Assembly: GCA_902774215.1 (NCBI GenBank)
Contig: CACYHU010000026.1
Location: forward strand, 1 to 64,000
Length of the DNA stretch: 64,000 nt
Direction: 5' to 3'
Origin: an uncultured Chloroflexota bacterium
GTDB taxonomy: Bacteria; Chloroflexota; Anaerolineae; Anaerolineales; Anaerolineaceae
Shown: positions 16,172 through 23,018 of the stretch, in pieces
Position numbering within the stretch: position 1 is the stretch's first letter
Layout of the letters: the number at the start of each line of letters is the position of its first letter
Notes under the pieces: model-generated
Told to the model about the DNA's origin: nothing
Databases searched by the model: none
The model's input: the letters and a program-made list of their open reading frames with translations, nothing else
Translations under genes and position numbers: made by a program

Positions 16172-17302
16172 TTAGTCAAGACCGACGTAGGCGCCGTCTT
16201 TAATGATCATACCCTTCGGGTCTTTGTTCACTGCACCTTCGGACCAGGTCATGTTTTCACCGGTGATACCGTTGAAGGTGAAGGTTTCAAAGGTTTCGAT
16301 CAGGGCATCGTTGATTTCTTCAGCGCTCATATCGGGGGTGATGCCGGCAGCTTCGCAGGCTTCAGCCAGAGCATAGACCACATCGTAACCGTCAGCTGCG
16401 AACTGGTTCGGGACTTCACCGAAGAGTTCCTGATAGGTTTCAACGAAGGCAGCGGTCTTTTCATCTTCAGAGTCAGCATTGAACGGGGTCAGCAGAATGA
16501 CACCTTCAGCGAGGGAGGCATCGAAGCCTTCCATGGTCAGAATGCCGTCCATACCATCAACACCGAAGAAGATCGGATCGTAACCGGCGGCATCAGCCTG
16601 GGCAAGGATCAGGGAAGCAGGAGTGTAGTACATCGGCAGGAAGACCAGTTCAGCACCCTTTTCCTGAGCGTCAGCGATCTGGACAGAGAAGTCAGTGTCA
16701 TTGCCATCAGCAAAGGTGGTATCGGAAACAACTTCCAGACCGAATTCTTCAGCGCCATCCATGAAGGTATCATAAATACCCTTGGAGTAAACATCGTCGT
16801 TCTTCCAGATCACGGCAACTTTTTCAGCCAGACCATTGTTGGCGATGTAAGCAGCAGAGGCGGAACCCTGGTTCGGGTCGGTGAAGCACATCTGCAGGAC
16901 ATTGTCTTTGCCGTCAATAACAGCGGTGGAGGAAGCGGACGGGGTCATACCGAAAACGCGTTCTTCCATGTTCAGTTCGGAGGTAGCTTCCGCCGGTTTG
17001 GAGGTGACGGAGCTCATGGAAACCTGCATACCCCAGTCGAGGAGGGCGTTGAAGGCGTTGACAGCCTTTTCAGCATCGTGGGCATCATCTTCGTACTTCA
17101 GTTCGAACTGCAGACCACCGAGGGCGTTGATTTCTTCAACAGCGATCTCAGCACCGTTCTTCACAGCATTACCATAAATAGCAGCTCCGCCGGTCAGAGG
17201 GCCGGTACCACCGATTTTGATCGCATCCTGCGCAAAAACGCCGGAAACGCAGACAGCCATCATCAAAACGGCCAAAACAACAGAGAACATTTTCTTATTC
17301 AT
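16172..17302 (-). CDS. livJ: ABC transporter substrate-binding protein (LivJ-like)
   Basis: 376 aa from the ATG at 17302 (AAAGGAG 9 nt upstream). A signal peptide is evident (MNKKMFSVVLAVLMMAVCVSGVFAQ); there is no lipobox cysteine right after it. The mature protein begins DAIKIGGTGPLTGGAAIYGN, the standard start of periplasmic-binding-protein-type 1 amino acid receptors, and carries the two-lobe pattern (AVIWKNDDVYSKGIYDTFM, AADGYDVVYALAEAC). It delivers branched-chain or related amino acids to LivHM. First gene of the operon. The codon bias towards GAA, GCT and AAC is stronger than in its neighbours, as expected for an abundant protein. Confidence 0.92.
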   Translation of the reverse strand: MNKKMFSVVLAVLMMAVCVSGVFAQDAIKIGGTGPLTGGAAIYGNAVKNGAEIAVEEINALGGLQFELKYEDDAHDAEKAVNAFNALLDWGMQVSMSSVTSKPAEATSELNMEERVFGMTPSASSTAVIDGKDNVLQMCFTDPNQGSASAAYIANNGLAEKVAVIWKNDDVYSKGIYDTFMDGAEEFGLEVVSDTTFADGNDTDFSVQIADAQEKGAELVFLPMYYTPASLILAQADAAGYDPIFFGVDGMDGILTMEGFDASLAEGVILLTPFNADSEDEKTAAFVETYQELFGEVPNQFAADGYDVVYALAEACEAAGITPDMSAEEINDALIETFETFTFNGITGENMTWSEGAVNKDPKGMIIKDGAYVGLD

Positions 17303-17366
17303 TATAAAAACTCCTTTTATAATCACCAGCAGTTTATTTTTATTTCCTGCCGTTTATAAACTTTTT

Positions 17367-17421
17367 CAGGTGCTCTCAGGGTTCAGGTATTGGGTGTCAG
17401 GTGTCAGGTTTCAGGTGCCCG
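17367..17421. repeat. Degenerate 7-bp tandem repeat (GTGTCAG type)
   Basis: Successive heptamers CTCTCAG GGTTCAG GTATTGG GTGTCAG GTGTCAG GTTTCAG GTGCCCG. The period of 7 is maintained while bases drift. It lies upstream of livJ and does not encode protein. Confidence 0.8.
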
Positions 17422-17452
17422 GGGTAAACCCATCAGACCCGGGATTCTATTC

Positions 17453-17527
17453 ACTATAACCTATAACCTATTTCCTACTATATCCTATATCCTATATCCT
17501 ATTCCCTACTTCCTGCACCCTAATAAA
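17453..17527. repeat. Degenerate 7-bp tandem repeat (CTATAAC/CTATATC type)
   Basis: CTATAAC twice, CTATTTC, a 3-bp slip, CTATATC three times, CTATTCC, CTACTTC, CTGCACC, CTAATAA. The reverse complement reads GTTATAG/GATATAG, the same unit seen in plus orientation at 20200-20230. The array ends in CACCCTAATAAA, nearly the CACACTAATAAA that ends the array at 2780. A weak hairpin (17532-17553) follows and may serve the minus-strand gene at 17570. Confidence 0.8.
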
Positions 17528-17569
17528 CAGGAGCCCTGCCTGTAAGCAGAGCCCCGTTTGATTTCATTC

Positions 17570-17809
17570 TTATCGTGTTCTGCTCACAGGTTTGATTTTG
17601 CCTCGTACCATGAGAATAATTACCCCGAGAATAATGGAGATAATGATATCTAAAGCGAGGTGATTGCAGACAGTCATTATAAAAATAACAGCCATCAGGG
17701 GAATGATGGCCGGGATAAGGTGCGTGACGGGTGTATCAGCAGACATGGCACAAAAAGCCTGATAATTTTCGGCTTCCCATGAATACTTCTGATTGGAATT
17801 CATCCCCAT
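17570..17809 (-). CDS. Small membrane protein, unknown
   Basis: 79 aa. About 30 polar residues (MGMNSNQKYSWEAENYQAFC) are followed by two adjacent hydrophobic helices (LIPAIIPLMAVIFIMTVC and LALDIIISIILGVIILMV) and a basic end (RGKIKPVSRTR). AAGGAAAG precedes the ATG. I do not recognise a family. It is an isolated gene between heptameric repeats and the divergent hydrolase gene. Real translation is likely from the ribosome-binding site and composition, but no function can be proposed. Confidence 0.55.
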   Translation of the reverse strand: MGMNSNQKYSWEAENYQAFCAMSADTPVTHLIPAIIPLMAVIFIMTVCNHLALDIIISIILGVIILMVRGKIKPVSRTR

Positions 17810-18069
17810 CCGCTTTCCTTTATGACTTCATTACACTAAAATAAAAAGTTGAAATAGATTATAGTTTTTTTTCAAATAATGTCAACCGTCCAAACAAAAA
17901 TCACAAAAAAAATATGACAAATTATGACAATAATGGTCTGAGAAAGCACATATTAATGGCTGGAAGCCGGGATATTTTCGGCAGTCTTCTCTGGCATATA
18001 CATATATAAATATATATCCGCAGCAGATTCTGAAAATGGACCACTTGAACCGGAGCAGATGGTAATACC

Positions 18070-18098
18070 TTGATTTTGATATACGCAAGGATTATAAT
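18070..18098 (+). promoter_or_regulatory. Sigma-70-type promoter of the hydrolase-membrane fusion gene
   Basis: TTGATT (18070-18075), a 17-bp spacer and TATAAT (18093-18098). The predicted start site (about 18105) falls inside the palindrome at 18103-18121. Confidence 0.7.
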
Positions 18099-18102
18099 AA
18101 AT

Positions 18103-18121
18103 TTGTTTCCACAGGAAACAA
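18103..18121. promoter_or_regulatory. Palindromic operator candidate at the +1 region
   Basis: TTGTTTCC-ACA-GGAAACAA: perfect 8-bp arms with a 3-bp centre, placed immediately downstream of a good -10 box. Position and symmetry fit a repressor site. No regulator gene is adjacent. It could alternatively form a 5' mRNA hairpin. Confidence 0.55.
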
Positions 18122-18162
18122 GATATTATCTTATTATAGGTGAATAATAAAAAGGAGCAACA

Positions 18163-20202
18163 ATGAAAATCACCAAAAACACAAAGATTTTGTTGTGTGC
18201 TGCTCTGGCACTGATCCTGCTGGGCAGCATTCTCGCCAGCGTGTTCAACTCCGGCAGTGGTGCCGTGAAGGTGAGCCGCATCAGTTTTGACGGCGGACAT
18301 GGCAAGCTCAGCGGTCTGCTTTACATGCCGAAGGATGCTTCGGCGGACAATCCGAAACCAACCATTATCGTTACACACGGTTATCTGAACTCCGCGGAAA
18401 TGCAGGACGCCAACGCCATCGAGCTCTCCCGCCGCGGTTTCGTCGTTCTGGCACTGGACCAGTACGACCATGGTCACTCCAAACTTGATCACGAAAATTA
18501 CACCGATACCAGTTTCTTCGGTGTATGGCTGCCCTTCTGGGCGAACTCCATGAATGATGCTGTTCAATATATGTATGAACAGCCCTACGTCCTCAAGGAT
18601 GAAGACGGCAACGGCATCATCGGTGTGACCGGCCACTCCATGGGCGGTTTCTCCAGCACCGTGGCACTGGCAAACGATGAACAGCAGGCTGCCGAATCCG
18701 GTATCAGGAAGGTCTACGCCGGACTTACCGAAGGGTCCGACTTCATGTATACCGCGTTTGTCGGCATTGATGCCGAGACCGCCGATGCGCTGGGCGGCGG
18801 ACGCGCCATGGGTAAGGTCGCCGCACAGTATGATGAATTCTTCTTCAACGATCCCGCTGTTGAAGGCGGAACCGTGCGGCATAAGGATTTCGTTTCTGTC
18901 CCCGATGGCATGACCTTCCTGCAGCTGGATGAACCCGGACAGCCAAACACATGGTACGAAACATCCGATGGCGGGATGCGTATCGTTTATGAACCTGCAC
19001 AGACACATCCGTGGAACCACTTCTCCAAGACAACCACAGCAAACGCGATCTCCTTCTACCAGACCGCGTTTACTGATTACGCTTTATATCTGGAAGATAT
19101 CGCCCCGGAAAACCAGATCTGGCAGTGGAAAGAGTGTTTTGAATGCGTCGCCCTGATCGGTTTCGTGATGCTGATCATCGCCGTCGCAACCATCCTGCTC
19201 AGTCTGCCATTCTTCAGCAATGCTGTGGAAACGGTTATGCCGCAGATTCTTTCATTCCCTTCCGGTGCCGCGAAATGGATCACCATCGTGGTCCTGATCA
19301 TCGCGATCCTGCTGCCGGGTCTGTTCTTCAGCCCGCTGATGGACGACGGTGCAGGCAGCGCCAGTGTGAGCATCCTGTTCTACGGCGGTCTGCTGGTCGG
19401 CATTTTCGGCGCGATCATGTTCTGCATGAACATTGTGAAGAAAAACCAGTTATCATTCATCATCGGCAGCTGCATCATGACAATCGCCGGTGCTTTGCTG
19501 GCAGTTACAGCGAAAGTCCCGATGTACCAGAATAACGGTTTCTGGACCGCCATCGGTATGAACTCCATCGCTTACTGGACCCTCGGCTGTACGCTCATCA
19601 GCCTGTGCATCACCAGCACGGTTTATGTGTTCCTGAAATCAAAAGACGGCCTCACCTTCTTCAACTACGGTGTGACCTTCCGCCCCTCAGCCATCATCAG
19701 CGGGCTCTGCACTGCCCTTGTGACAGTCATTATCTCCTACGCGGTGCTGTTCCTGATAGACGCGCTCTTCAAGGCTGACTTCCGCATCTGGACCTTCGCC
19801 TTCAAGACCTTTGATTTCGACATCCTTCCGGCGATCCTGCGCTACCTGCCGACCTTCCTGGTGTTCTATCTGGTTTCCAGTATCGGCATCATGATCAACA
19901 CCAACACCACCGGCATGCAGGGGTTCGCGGGTTACCTGCTGGCGATCGCCCTCAACGCGGGCGGTGCCATCATCTGGCTTGCCCGCCAGTACATCACACT
20001 GTTCTCCACCGGTGTGGCTGCCCATCCGGGTTCCGCCCTTTCCGGTATCATGCTGGTAGCGATGGTCCCGACGCTTTCGATCGCCGCGATCATCTCACGC
20101 TTCCTGTATAAAAAGACCGGAAATGTATGGACAGCCGCCTTCCTGAACGGGATCCTGATGACCACCATGGCCATCGCCAATACGATGGTTGTGTTTAAGT
20201 AG
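18163..20202 (+). CDS. Alpha/beta hydrolase fused to a polytopic membrane domain
   Basis: 679 aa. An N-terminal signal anchor (ILLCAALALILLGSILAS) precedes an extracytoplasmic alpha/beta-hydrolase domain (about 30-310) with the oxyanion-type THGYLNSAEMQ, the nucleophile elbow GHSMGGFSS and a late His block (QTHPWNHFS). The last 350 residues hold roughly nine membrane helices (for example CVALIGFVMLIIAVATILLSL and WITIVVLIIAILLPGLFF). The substrate is unknown; the architecture suggests membrane-coupled hydrolysis of an envelope or exported substrate. AAAGGAG precedes the ATG. Promoter and operator-like palindrome lie upstream; the stop codon coincides with the first unit of a heptameric repeat. 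Confidence 0.85.
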   Translation: MKITKNTKILLCAALALILLGSILASVFNSGSGAVKVSRISFDGGHGKLSGLLYMPKDASADNPKPTIIVTHGYLNSAEMQDANAIELSRRGFVVLALDQYDHGHSKLDHENYTDTSFFGVWLPFWANSMNDAVQYMYEQPYVLKDEDGNGIIGVTGHSMGGFSSTVALANDEQQAAESGIRKVYAGLTEGSDFMYTAFVGIDAETADALGGGRAMGKVAAQYDEFFFNDPAVEGGTVRHKDFVSVPDGMTFLQLDEPGQPNTWYETSDGGMRIVYEPAQTHPWNHFSKTTTANAISFYQTAFTDYALYLEDIAPENQIWQWKECFECVALIGFVMLIIAVATILLSLPFFSNAVETVMPQILSFPSGAAKWITIVVLIIAILLPGLFFSPLMDDGAGSASVSILFYGGLLVGIFGAIMFCMNIVKKNQLSFIIGSCIMTIAGALLAVTAKVPMYQNNGFWTAIGMNSIAYWTLGCTLISLCITSTVYVFLKSKDGLTFFNYGVTFRPSAIISGLCTALVTVIISYAVLFLIDALFKADFRIWTFAFKTFDFDILPAILRYLPTFLVFYLVSSIGIMINTNTTGMQGFAGYLLAIALNAGGAIIWLARQYITLFSTGVAAHPGSALSGIMLVAMVPTLSIAAIISRFLYKKTGNVWTAAFLNGILMTTMAIANTMVVFK

Positions 20203-20230
20203 GTATTAGGTTTTAGGTTACAGGTTATAG
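20200..20230. repeat. Degenerate 7-bp tandem repeat (GTTATAG type)
   Basis: TAG GTATTAG GTTTTAG GTTACAG GTTATAG. The first TAG is the stop codon of the preceding gene, as with the ruvC stop in the repeat at 2346. Confidence 0.8.
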
Positions 20231-20233
20231 ATG

Positions 20234-20318
20234 AAACGGCCTGCGGTATCAAAACCCCGCGGGCTGTTTTTTATCGATAGGGTTTCAGGTTAAAGGATTT
20301 AGGCTGCAGGCCGTTTTT
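20234..20318 (+). terminator. Nested alternative terminators after the hydrolase fusion gene
   Basis: Short version: CGGCCTGCGG (20237-20246) pairs with CCGCGGGCTG (20257-20266, wobble pairs) followed by TTTTTT. Long version: AAACGGCCTGC (20234-20244) pairs perfectly (11 bp) with GCAGGCCGTTT (20306-20316) and continues into a T7 tract. Both use the same 5' arm, so they are mutually exclusive. The long loop contains the repeat at 20282-20309. Confidence 0.7.
20282..20309. repeat. Degenerate 7-bp tandem repeat (four units)
   Basis: GTTTCAG GTTAAAG GATTTAG GCTGCAG: each unit begins with G and ends with AG. It lies in the loop of the long terminator hairpin. Confidence 0.7.
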
Positions 20319-20380
20319 TTACTGATGAAAAATATATCATCAGAAATAACGGCAGAGGATTCTGCGGGAGAAAAATGTAA

Positions 20381-20386
20381 TATAAT
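20381..20386 (+). promoter_or_regulatory. -10 box of the small RNA candidate
   Basis: A perfect TATAAT, 13 bp before a stable GNRA hairpin. No good -35 hexamer is visible at 16-18 bp, so strength is uncertain. The predicted start is about 20393. Confidence 0.5.
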
Positions 20387-20392
20387 GGGATT

Positions 20393-20545
20393 TGCGCTCA
20401 CGGGCAGAAATGTCCGTGTTGGTAAAGGCACTGGCAGCAATTGCATTCATAATATTAGTCTGTACAACTATAGTGACCGGTTCGATTCCGGTCTGCAGGA
20501 CGGCGCATCCGCAGCTGGCGCAAGAGTGAAAGTGCCTTGTTTTTT
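20393..20545 (+). ncRNA. Structured small RNA with a permuted tRNA-like module (Y RNA-like candidate)
   Basis: About 150 nt between convergent genes, with a TATAAT upstream and a T7 tract at the 3' end. Elements in order: a hairpin CACGGGCA-GAAA-TGTCCGTG (20399-20418, GNRA loop); AAGGCACT (20425-20432), which pairs with AGTGCCTT (20531-20538) to close the rest; a perfect T-arm, ACCGG-TTCGATT-CCGGT (20476-20492), matching the tRNA consensus GTTCRANYC; directly stacked, a 7-bp acceptor-like stem CTGC(A)GGA / TCCGCAG with a loop; then a D-arm-like segment with GG (20515-20526). T-arm before acceptor before D-arm is a circularly permuted tRNA order, as known for bacterial Y RNA-like (YrlA) RNAs. 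An alternative terminator stem GGCGC/GTGCC uses part of the D-arm region. No Ro60/Rsr gene is in the window. It is not a normal tRNA: no partner for a 5' acceptor strand and no anticodon arm. Confidence 0.6.
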
Positions 20546-20575
20546 TAATCAGGATTCACTTTCTTTTCATCTCAT

Positions 20576-20609
20576 AAATTATCCGCCGAATTACAGCGGC
20601 GGATAATTT
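20576..20609. terminator. Bidirectional-type hairpin at the end of the minus-strand hydrolase gene
   Basis: AAATTATCCGCCG (20576-20588) and CGGCGGATAATTT (20597-20609) make a perfect 13-bp stem with an 8-nt loop. It overlaps the stop codon of the minus-strand gene and separates it from the convergent small RNA. Confidence 0.75.
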
Positions 20610-21507
20610 ATATCTCATTTTTCTTAAGGAATTCGGCAATGATCCGCTCGTATTCCGCCGGATCGTGATTCCAGGCCTGAGCATGGGGCGTATCGGGAAT
20701 GAGGTGCAGTTCTTTCCGGCTGCCTTTATTGAGATCATACATCCATTCGCTTTGCTTACAGTCGATCAGATCATCATCGGTTCCATGGATGAAAAGGATC
20801 GGGATCTCATTATCTACCAGGGAAACAATGGGATTCACAAAAGAAGCATCGTATTTAAAGCGCAGTTTATTCGCAAGGTTCACAAATATGAACATCCACA
20901 GCGGCAATCTGTTCTTTTTCAGCACGCCTTCGCAGACATTTTTCAGGATACCATATCCGCAGTCAGCCACCACAAAATCCACAGCCGGTTTGTATTTCAA
21001 AGCCATTACTGTCGTTGCACAGCCCATCGACAGACCGTGAAGCCCGATCTTTGCGCCGGGAAAGCGCTGTTTCACTGCCTCGATCACCTCCATAAGGTCT
21101 TTTGATTCCTTTACTCCCATCGTGCAGACGTACGGATCGTTCTCCCCGTGCCCGCGCAGATCGTAGATAACCGTGGTATACCCAAGATGGCGGAATGTCT
21201 GAAGGAAACGCACACCGGTATATTTATTATCTCCATGCCCATGGGAAATGATGACCACTTTTTTGGGATCCAGCGGATAAATATCACCATGGAGCACATA
21301 ACCGTCTTTCAGCGTGACATCAAAGGGCTCCTTTTCGCAGGTATCCAGGTCTCCCCATGAATGCTCTTCATTTTTTGAGCGGTCGATGGTGAACCGGTAG
21401 TTCTTGTACTCCGGTTTTGAAAGGGAGTCACTCATTTTTAATGCAGTCAATATGACAAAGACCAGAAACGCAGAAATAATGCCGAGCAGGATAATCAGTG
21501 TGAGCAT
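20608..21507 (-). CDS. Alpha/beta hydrolase, serine aminopeptidase S33-like, membrane-anchored
   Basis: 299 aa. The N-terminal membrane helix (LTLIILLGIISAFLVFVILTAL) is followed by a single alpha/beta-hydrolase domain: oxyanion region VVIISHGHGDNKY, RGHGEND, nucleophile elbow GLHGLSMGC, acid in LFIHGTDDDLI, and His in PDTPHAQAWNHDP. Family members are lysophospholipase, esterase or peptidase-like; the substrate cannot be assigned. It stands alone, convergent with the small RNA, and ends in the hairpin at 20576-20609. Confidence 0.88.
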   Translation of the reverse strand: MLTLIILLGIISAFLVFVILTALKMSDSLSKPEYKNYRFTIDRSKNEEHSWGDLDTCEKEPFDVTLKDGYVLHGDIYPLDPKKVVIISHGHGDNKYTGVRFLQTFRHLGYTTVIYDLRGHGENDPYVCTMGVKESKDLMEVIEAVKQRFPGAKIGLHGLSMGCATTVMALKYKPAVDFVVADCGYGILKNVCEGVLKKNRLPLWMFIFVNLANKLRFKYDASFVNPIVSLVDNEIPILFIHGTDDDLIDCKQSEWMYDLNKGSRKELHLIPDTPHAQAWNHDPAEYERIIAEFLKKNEI

Positions 21508-21691
21508 TTTTTATACAACGCCTTTTCCAAAATAATTACTCATTTCTATTCCATTATACCCATAATTATACGCAAATATTCAAAGGAAAAATGAATTATG
21601 GAAATGGATCGAAAAGCTTCTTCAGGATGCATATTATTCTGTGGGACAGGGCCGTGTTCTGAATTGTTACCGTTATTCAAAATAAAAAAAG

Positions 21692-21726
21692 AACCGCTGA
21701 ACAAATCTTTTCATTGTTCAGCGGTT
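21692..21726 (-). terminator. Terminator of the His-rich protein gene
   Basis: AACCGCTGAACAA / TTGTTCAGCGGTT: perfect 13-bp stem, 9-nt loop. On the minus strand it runs into CTTTTTTTATTTT, a textbook intrinsic terminator, about 40 bp after the stop at 21766. Confidence 0.88.
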
Positions 21727-21765
21727 TCTGATAAATACTGCTGTTTCAGCTATAACTACAGCCTG

Positions 21766-21987
21766 TTACCACCGGTGGCCGCGTCCCATCGGCCCATAAC
21801 CCATATGGTGGTGGTGATGGTGCGGGCAGCCATGATACATCGAATGATGATGGTAAGGATACCACATGTCCCAGCCGCCAAAACCGCCGAAAGGATAGAT
21901 CCGGGAACGGCGATAGCCATAATACGGGCGTGTGAACAACCGTCCGATGAAGGACAGTACAACAATAAATAAAATCAAACCGAACAT
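21766..21987 (-). CDS. Small His/Tyr/Gly-rich membrane protein under Mn2+ riboswitch control
   Basis: 73 aa with an excellent ribosome-binding site (AAAGGAGAG). One N-terminal helix (MFGLILFIVVLSFIGRLF) is followed by a Tyr/Arg/Gly-rich stretch and a histidine-dense tail (YHHHSMYHGCPHHHHHHMGYG) with one Cys and several Met, a plausible metal-binding surface. The yybP-ykoY riboswitch at 22095-22224 lies directly upstream on the same strand and a strong terminator lies directly downstream, so this is a single-gene Mn2+-responsive unit. Usual targets of this riboswitch are exporters (MntP, P-type ATPases, TerC). Metal buffering or an exporter accessory role is inference. Confidence 0.8.
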   Translation of the reverse strand: MFGLILFIVVLSFIGRLFTRPYYGYRRSRIYPFGGFGGWDMWYPYHHHSMYHGCPHHHHHHMGYGPMGRGHRW

Positions 21988-22094
21988 CTTTACTCTCCTT
22001 TCGCAGGGGGCTCAGCTCCTGTTCCGAATCGGCCGGGCAAACCCGTATTGACCGGAGCAGGTGAAGTATGTCCTGCACTGATTTCGTCGTGAAT

Positions 22095-22224
22095 AAAAAA
22101 GAGACTTTCGCCACGACGATTGTCGTTTAAAAGTCTCGCCTGTTATGCTTAGCCGGGGGATCAACGGATCACCGTATTGACGGCGGGGGCACCACTTTTT
22201 GTGGTTGGCTACTCCCTTTCTTCA
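22095..22224 (-). promoter_or_regulatory. yybP-ykoY (Mn2+) riboswitch with expression-platform terminator
   Basis: Read on the minus strand, the aptamer starts GAAAGGGAGTAGCC (22222 downward) and ends TAAGCATAACAGGCGAGAC (to about 22133). These are the two conserved ends of the yybP-ykoY class, with an internal hairpin CCAC-AAAAA-GTGG and the segment CGTCAATACGG. The final GAGACTTT (22137-22130) can instead pair with AAAGTCTC (22108-22101), giving a hairpin followed by TTTTTTATT: an intrinsic terminator. Aptamer P1 uses CTTT to pair with the 5' AAAG, so ligand binding should prevent termination (ON switch). Its own promoter lies immediately upstream. Confidence 0.9.
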
Positions 22225-22230
22225 TTTAAG

Positions 22231-22259
22231 ATAATACCCTTTTTTTGTGCAGATTTCAA
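22231..22259 (-). promoter_or_regulatory. Promoter of the riboswitch transcript
   Basis: On the minus strand: TTGAAA (22259-22254), 17-bp spacer, TATTAT (22236-22231). The start site is expected near 22224, just at the riboswitch 5' end. Confidence 0.75.
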
Positions 22260-22328
22260 GTCTTTTTCCGGCTTCTAATTTATTTCTAATAAAAAATTAA
22301 ACTGAATAAATCAGCGCTTTCTTAAGAT

Positions 22329-22353
22329 AAAAAGCCGCTTCCGCGGCTTTTTT
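22329..22353. terminator. Bidirectional terminator
   Basis: AAAAAGCCGC-TTCC-GCGGCTTTTT: 10-bp stem flanked by A and T runs. It ends the minus-strand gene at 22378 and isolates the riboswitch promoter. Confidence 0.85.
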
Positions 22354-22377
22354 GAAGTTTAAAATTGAACTTTACAA

Positions 22378-22917
22378 TTATGCATCACCCTGTGTCTGGT
22401 GATAAACTGCTTCCGCCACCGCGATGATATCGAATCCATTCAGGTCCGGTGCCTTGGCTGAGAGAGAATAGGTCAAACCGGGAACCATATCGAACCACAG
22501 GAAGACCTCAACAGTATCTTCACCATCGTGTGCAGCCATCATCTTTTCCTGGAACCAGCGCCGGGCATAAGGACCCTTTGCCATTTCTTCATATTCCCAG
22601 TCATAATACATCCCGCTGATGTCCTCTATCTCGGTACCGGCGGGCTTGATCCGGGCAGTCAGAGGAACACCATTCAATGTGAACTGCATTTCCGCAATTT
22701 TGGCCGATTCATTCATGCGGTAAATCACATCCTCAGCATCTTCCGGAACCTCAAACTGCAGTCCGAGGGTCTGCATCAGCCCGTCAGGGTCAGTCTCCAC
22801 CCAGGGATTAGCAATTCCGACAGCGGGTTTTTCACCGTCTTTTTCAGACTGACCAAAGGCAGCGGTAAAAATCATTGCAGCACATAAAACAATCATCACA
22901 AAAAGCATTTTCTTCAT
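22378..22917 (-). CDS. Secreted protein of unknown function
   Basis: 179 aa from the ATG at 22917 (GAAGGAGAAA upstream; an earlier ATG lacks a site). A clear signal peptide (MKKMLFVMIVLCAAMIFTAAFG) is followed by an acidic mature domain containing NPWVETDPDGLMQTLGLQFEVPEDAE, MQFTLNGVPLTARIKP, a WEYEEMAKGPYARRW block and a strand-rich end with FLWFDMVPGLTYSLSA. I do not recognise the family. Similar small exported proteins occur in clostridia and Anaerolineae. It is monocistronic, with the terminator at 22329-22353. Confidence 0.75.
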   Translation of the reverse strand: MKKMLFVMIVLCAAMIFTAAFGQSEKDGEKPAVGIANPWVETDPDGLMQTLGLQFEVPEDAEDVIYRMNESAKIAEMQFTLNGVPLTARIKPAGTEIEDISGMYYDWEYEEMAKGPYARRWFQEKMMAAHDGEDTVEVFLWFDMVPGLTYSLSAKAPDLNGFDIIAVAEAVYHQTQGDA

Positions 22918-23018
22918 AATTGATTTCTCCTTCAATATTATTATTTATAACGCAGAATACGGGGAAAGGTTCCAAGATCCGTGTGAGAAATTTGAAAAAA
23001 TCTCTCCCTGAATTCTCT

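Larger units (their letters stand above)
17810..18162. other. AT-rich divergent intergenic region
   Basis: About 350 bp between two divergent genes. It holds the promoter at 18070-18098, the palindrome at 18103-18121 and a run of alternating AT (18000-18016). I see no gene. Confidence 0.6.

Noticed and set aside
17953-19020. A 355-codon minus-strand frame antisense to the hydrolase fusion gene
   Set aside because: It shadows a well-supported gene and has no ribosome-binding site or family features.
20476-20514. A conventional tRNA gene suggested by the perfect T-arm
   Set aside because: No upstream 5' acceptor strand complements the segment after the T-arm, and there is no anticodon arm; the permuted arrangement fits better.
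20325-20606. A 93-codon plus-strand frame over the small RNA region
   Set aside because: No ribosome-binding site or family resemblance, and the DNA is explained better by RNA stems, a T-arm and a terminator.
21746-22114. A 122-codon minus-strand frame starting in the riboswitch terminator
   Set aside because: It overlaps the riboswitch terminator and the His-rich gene in another frame, with no ribosome-binding site.
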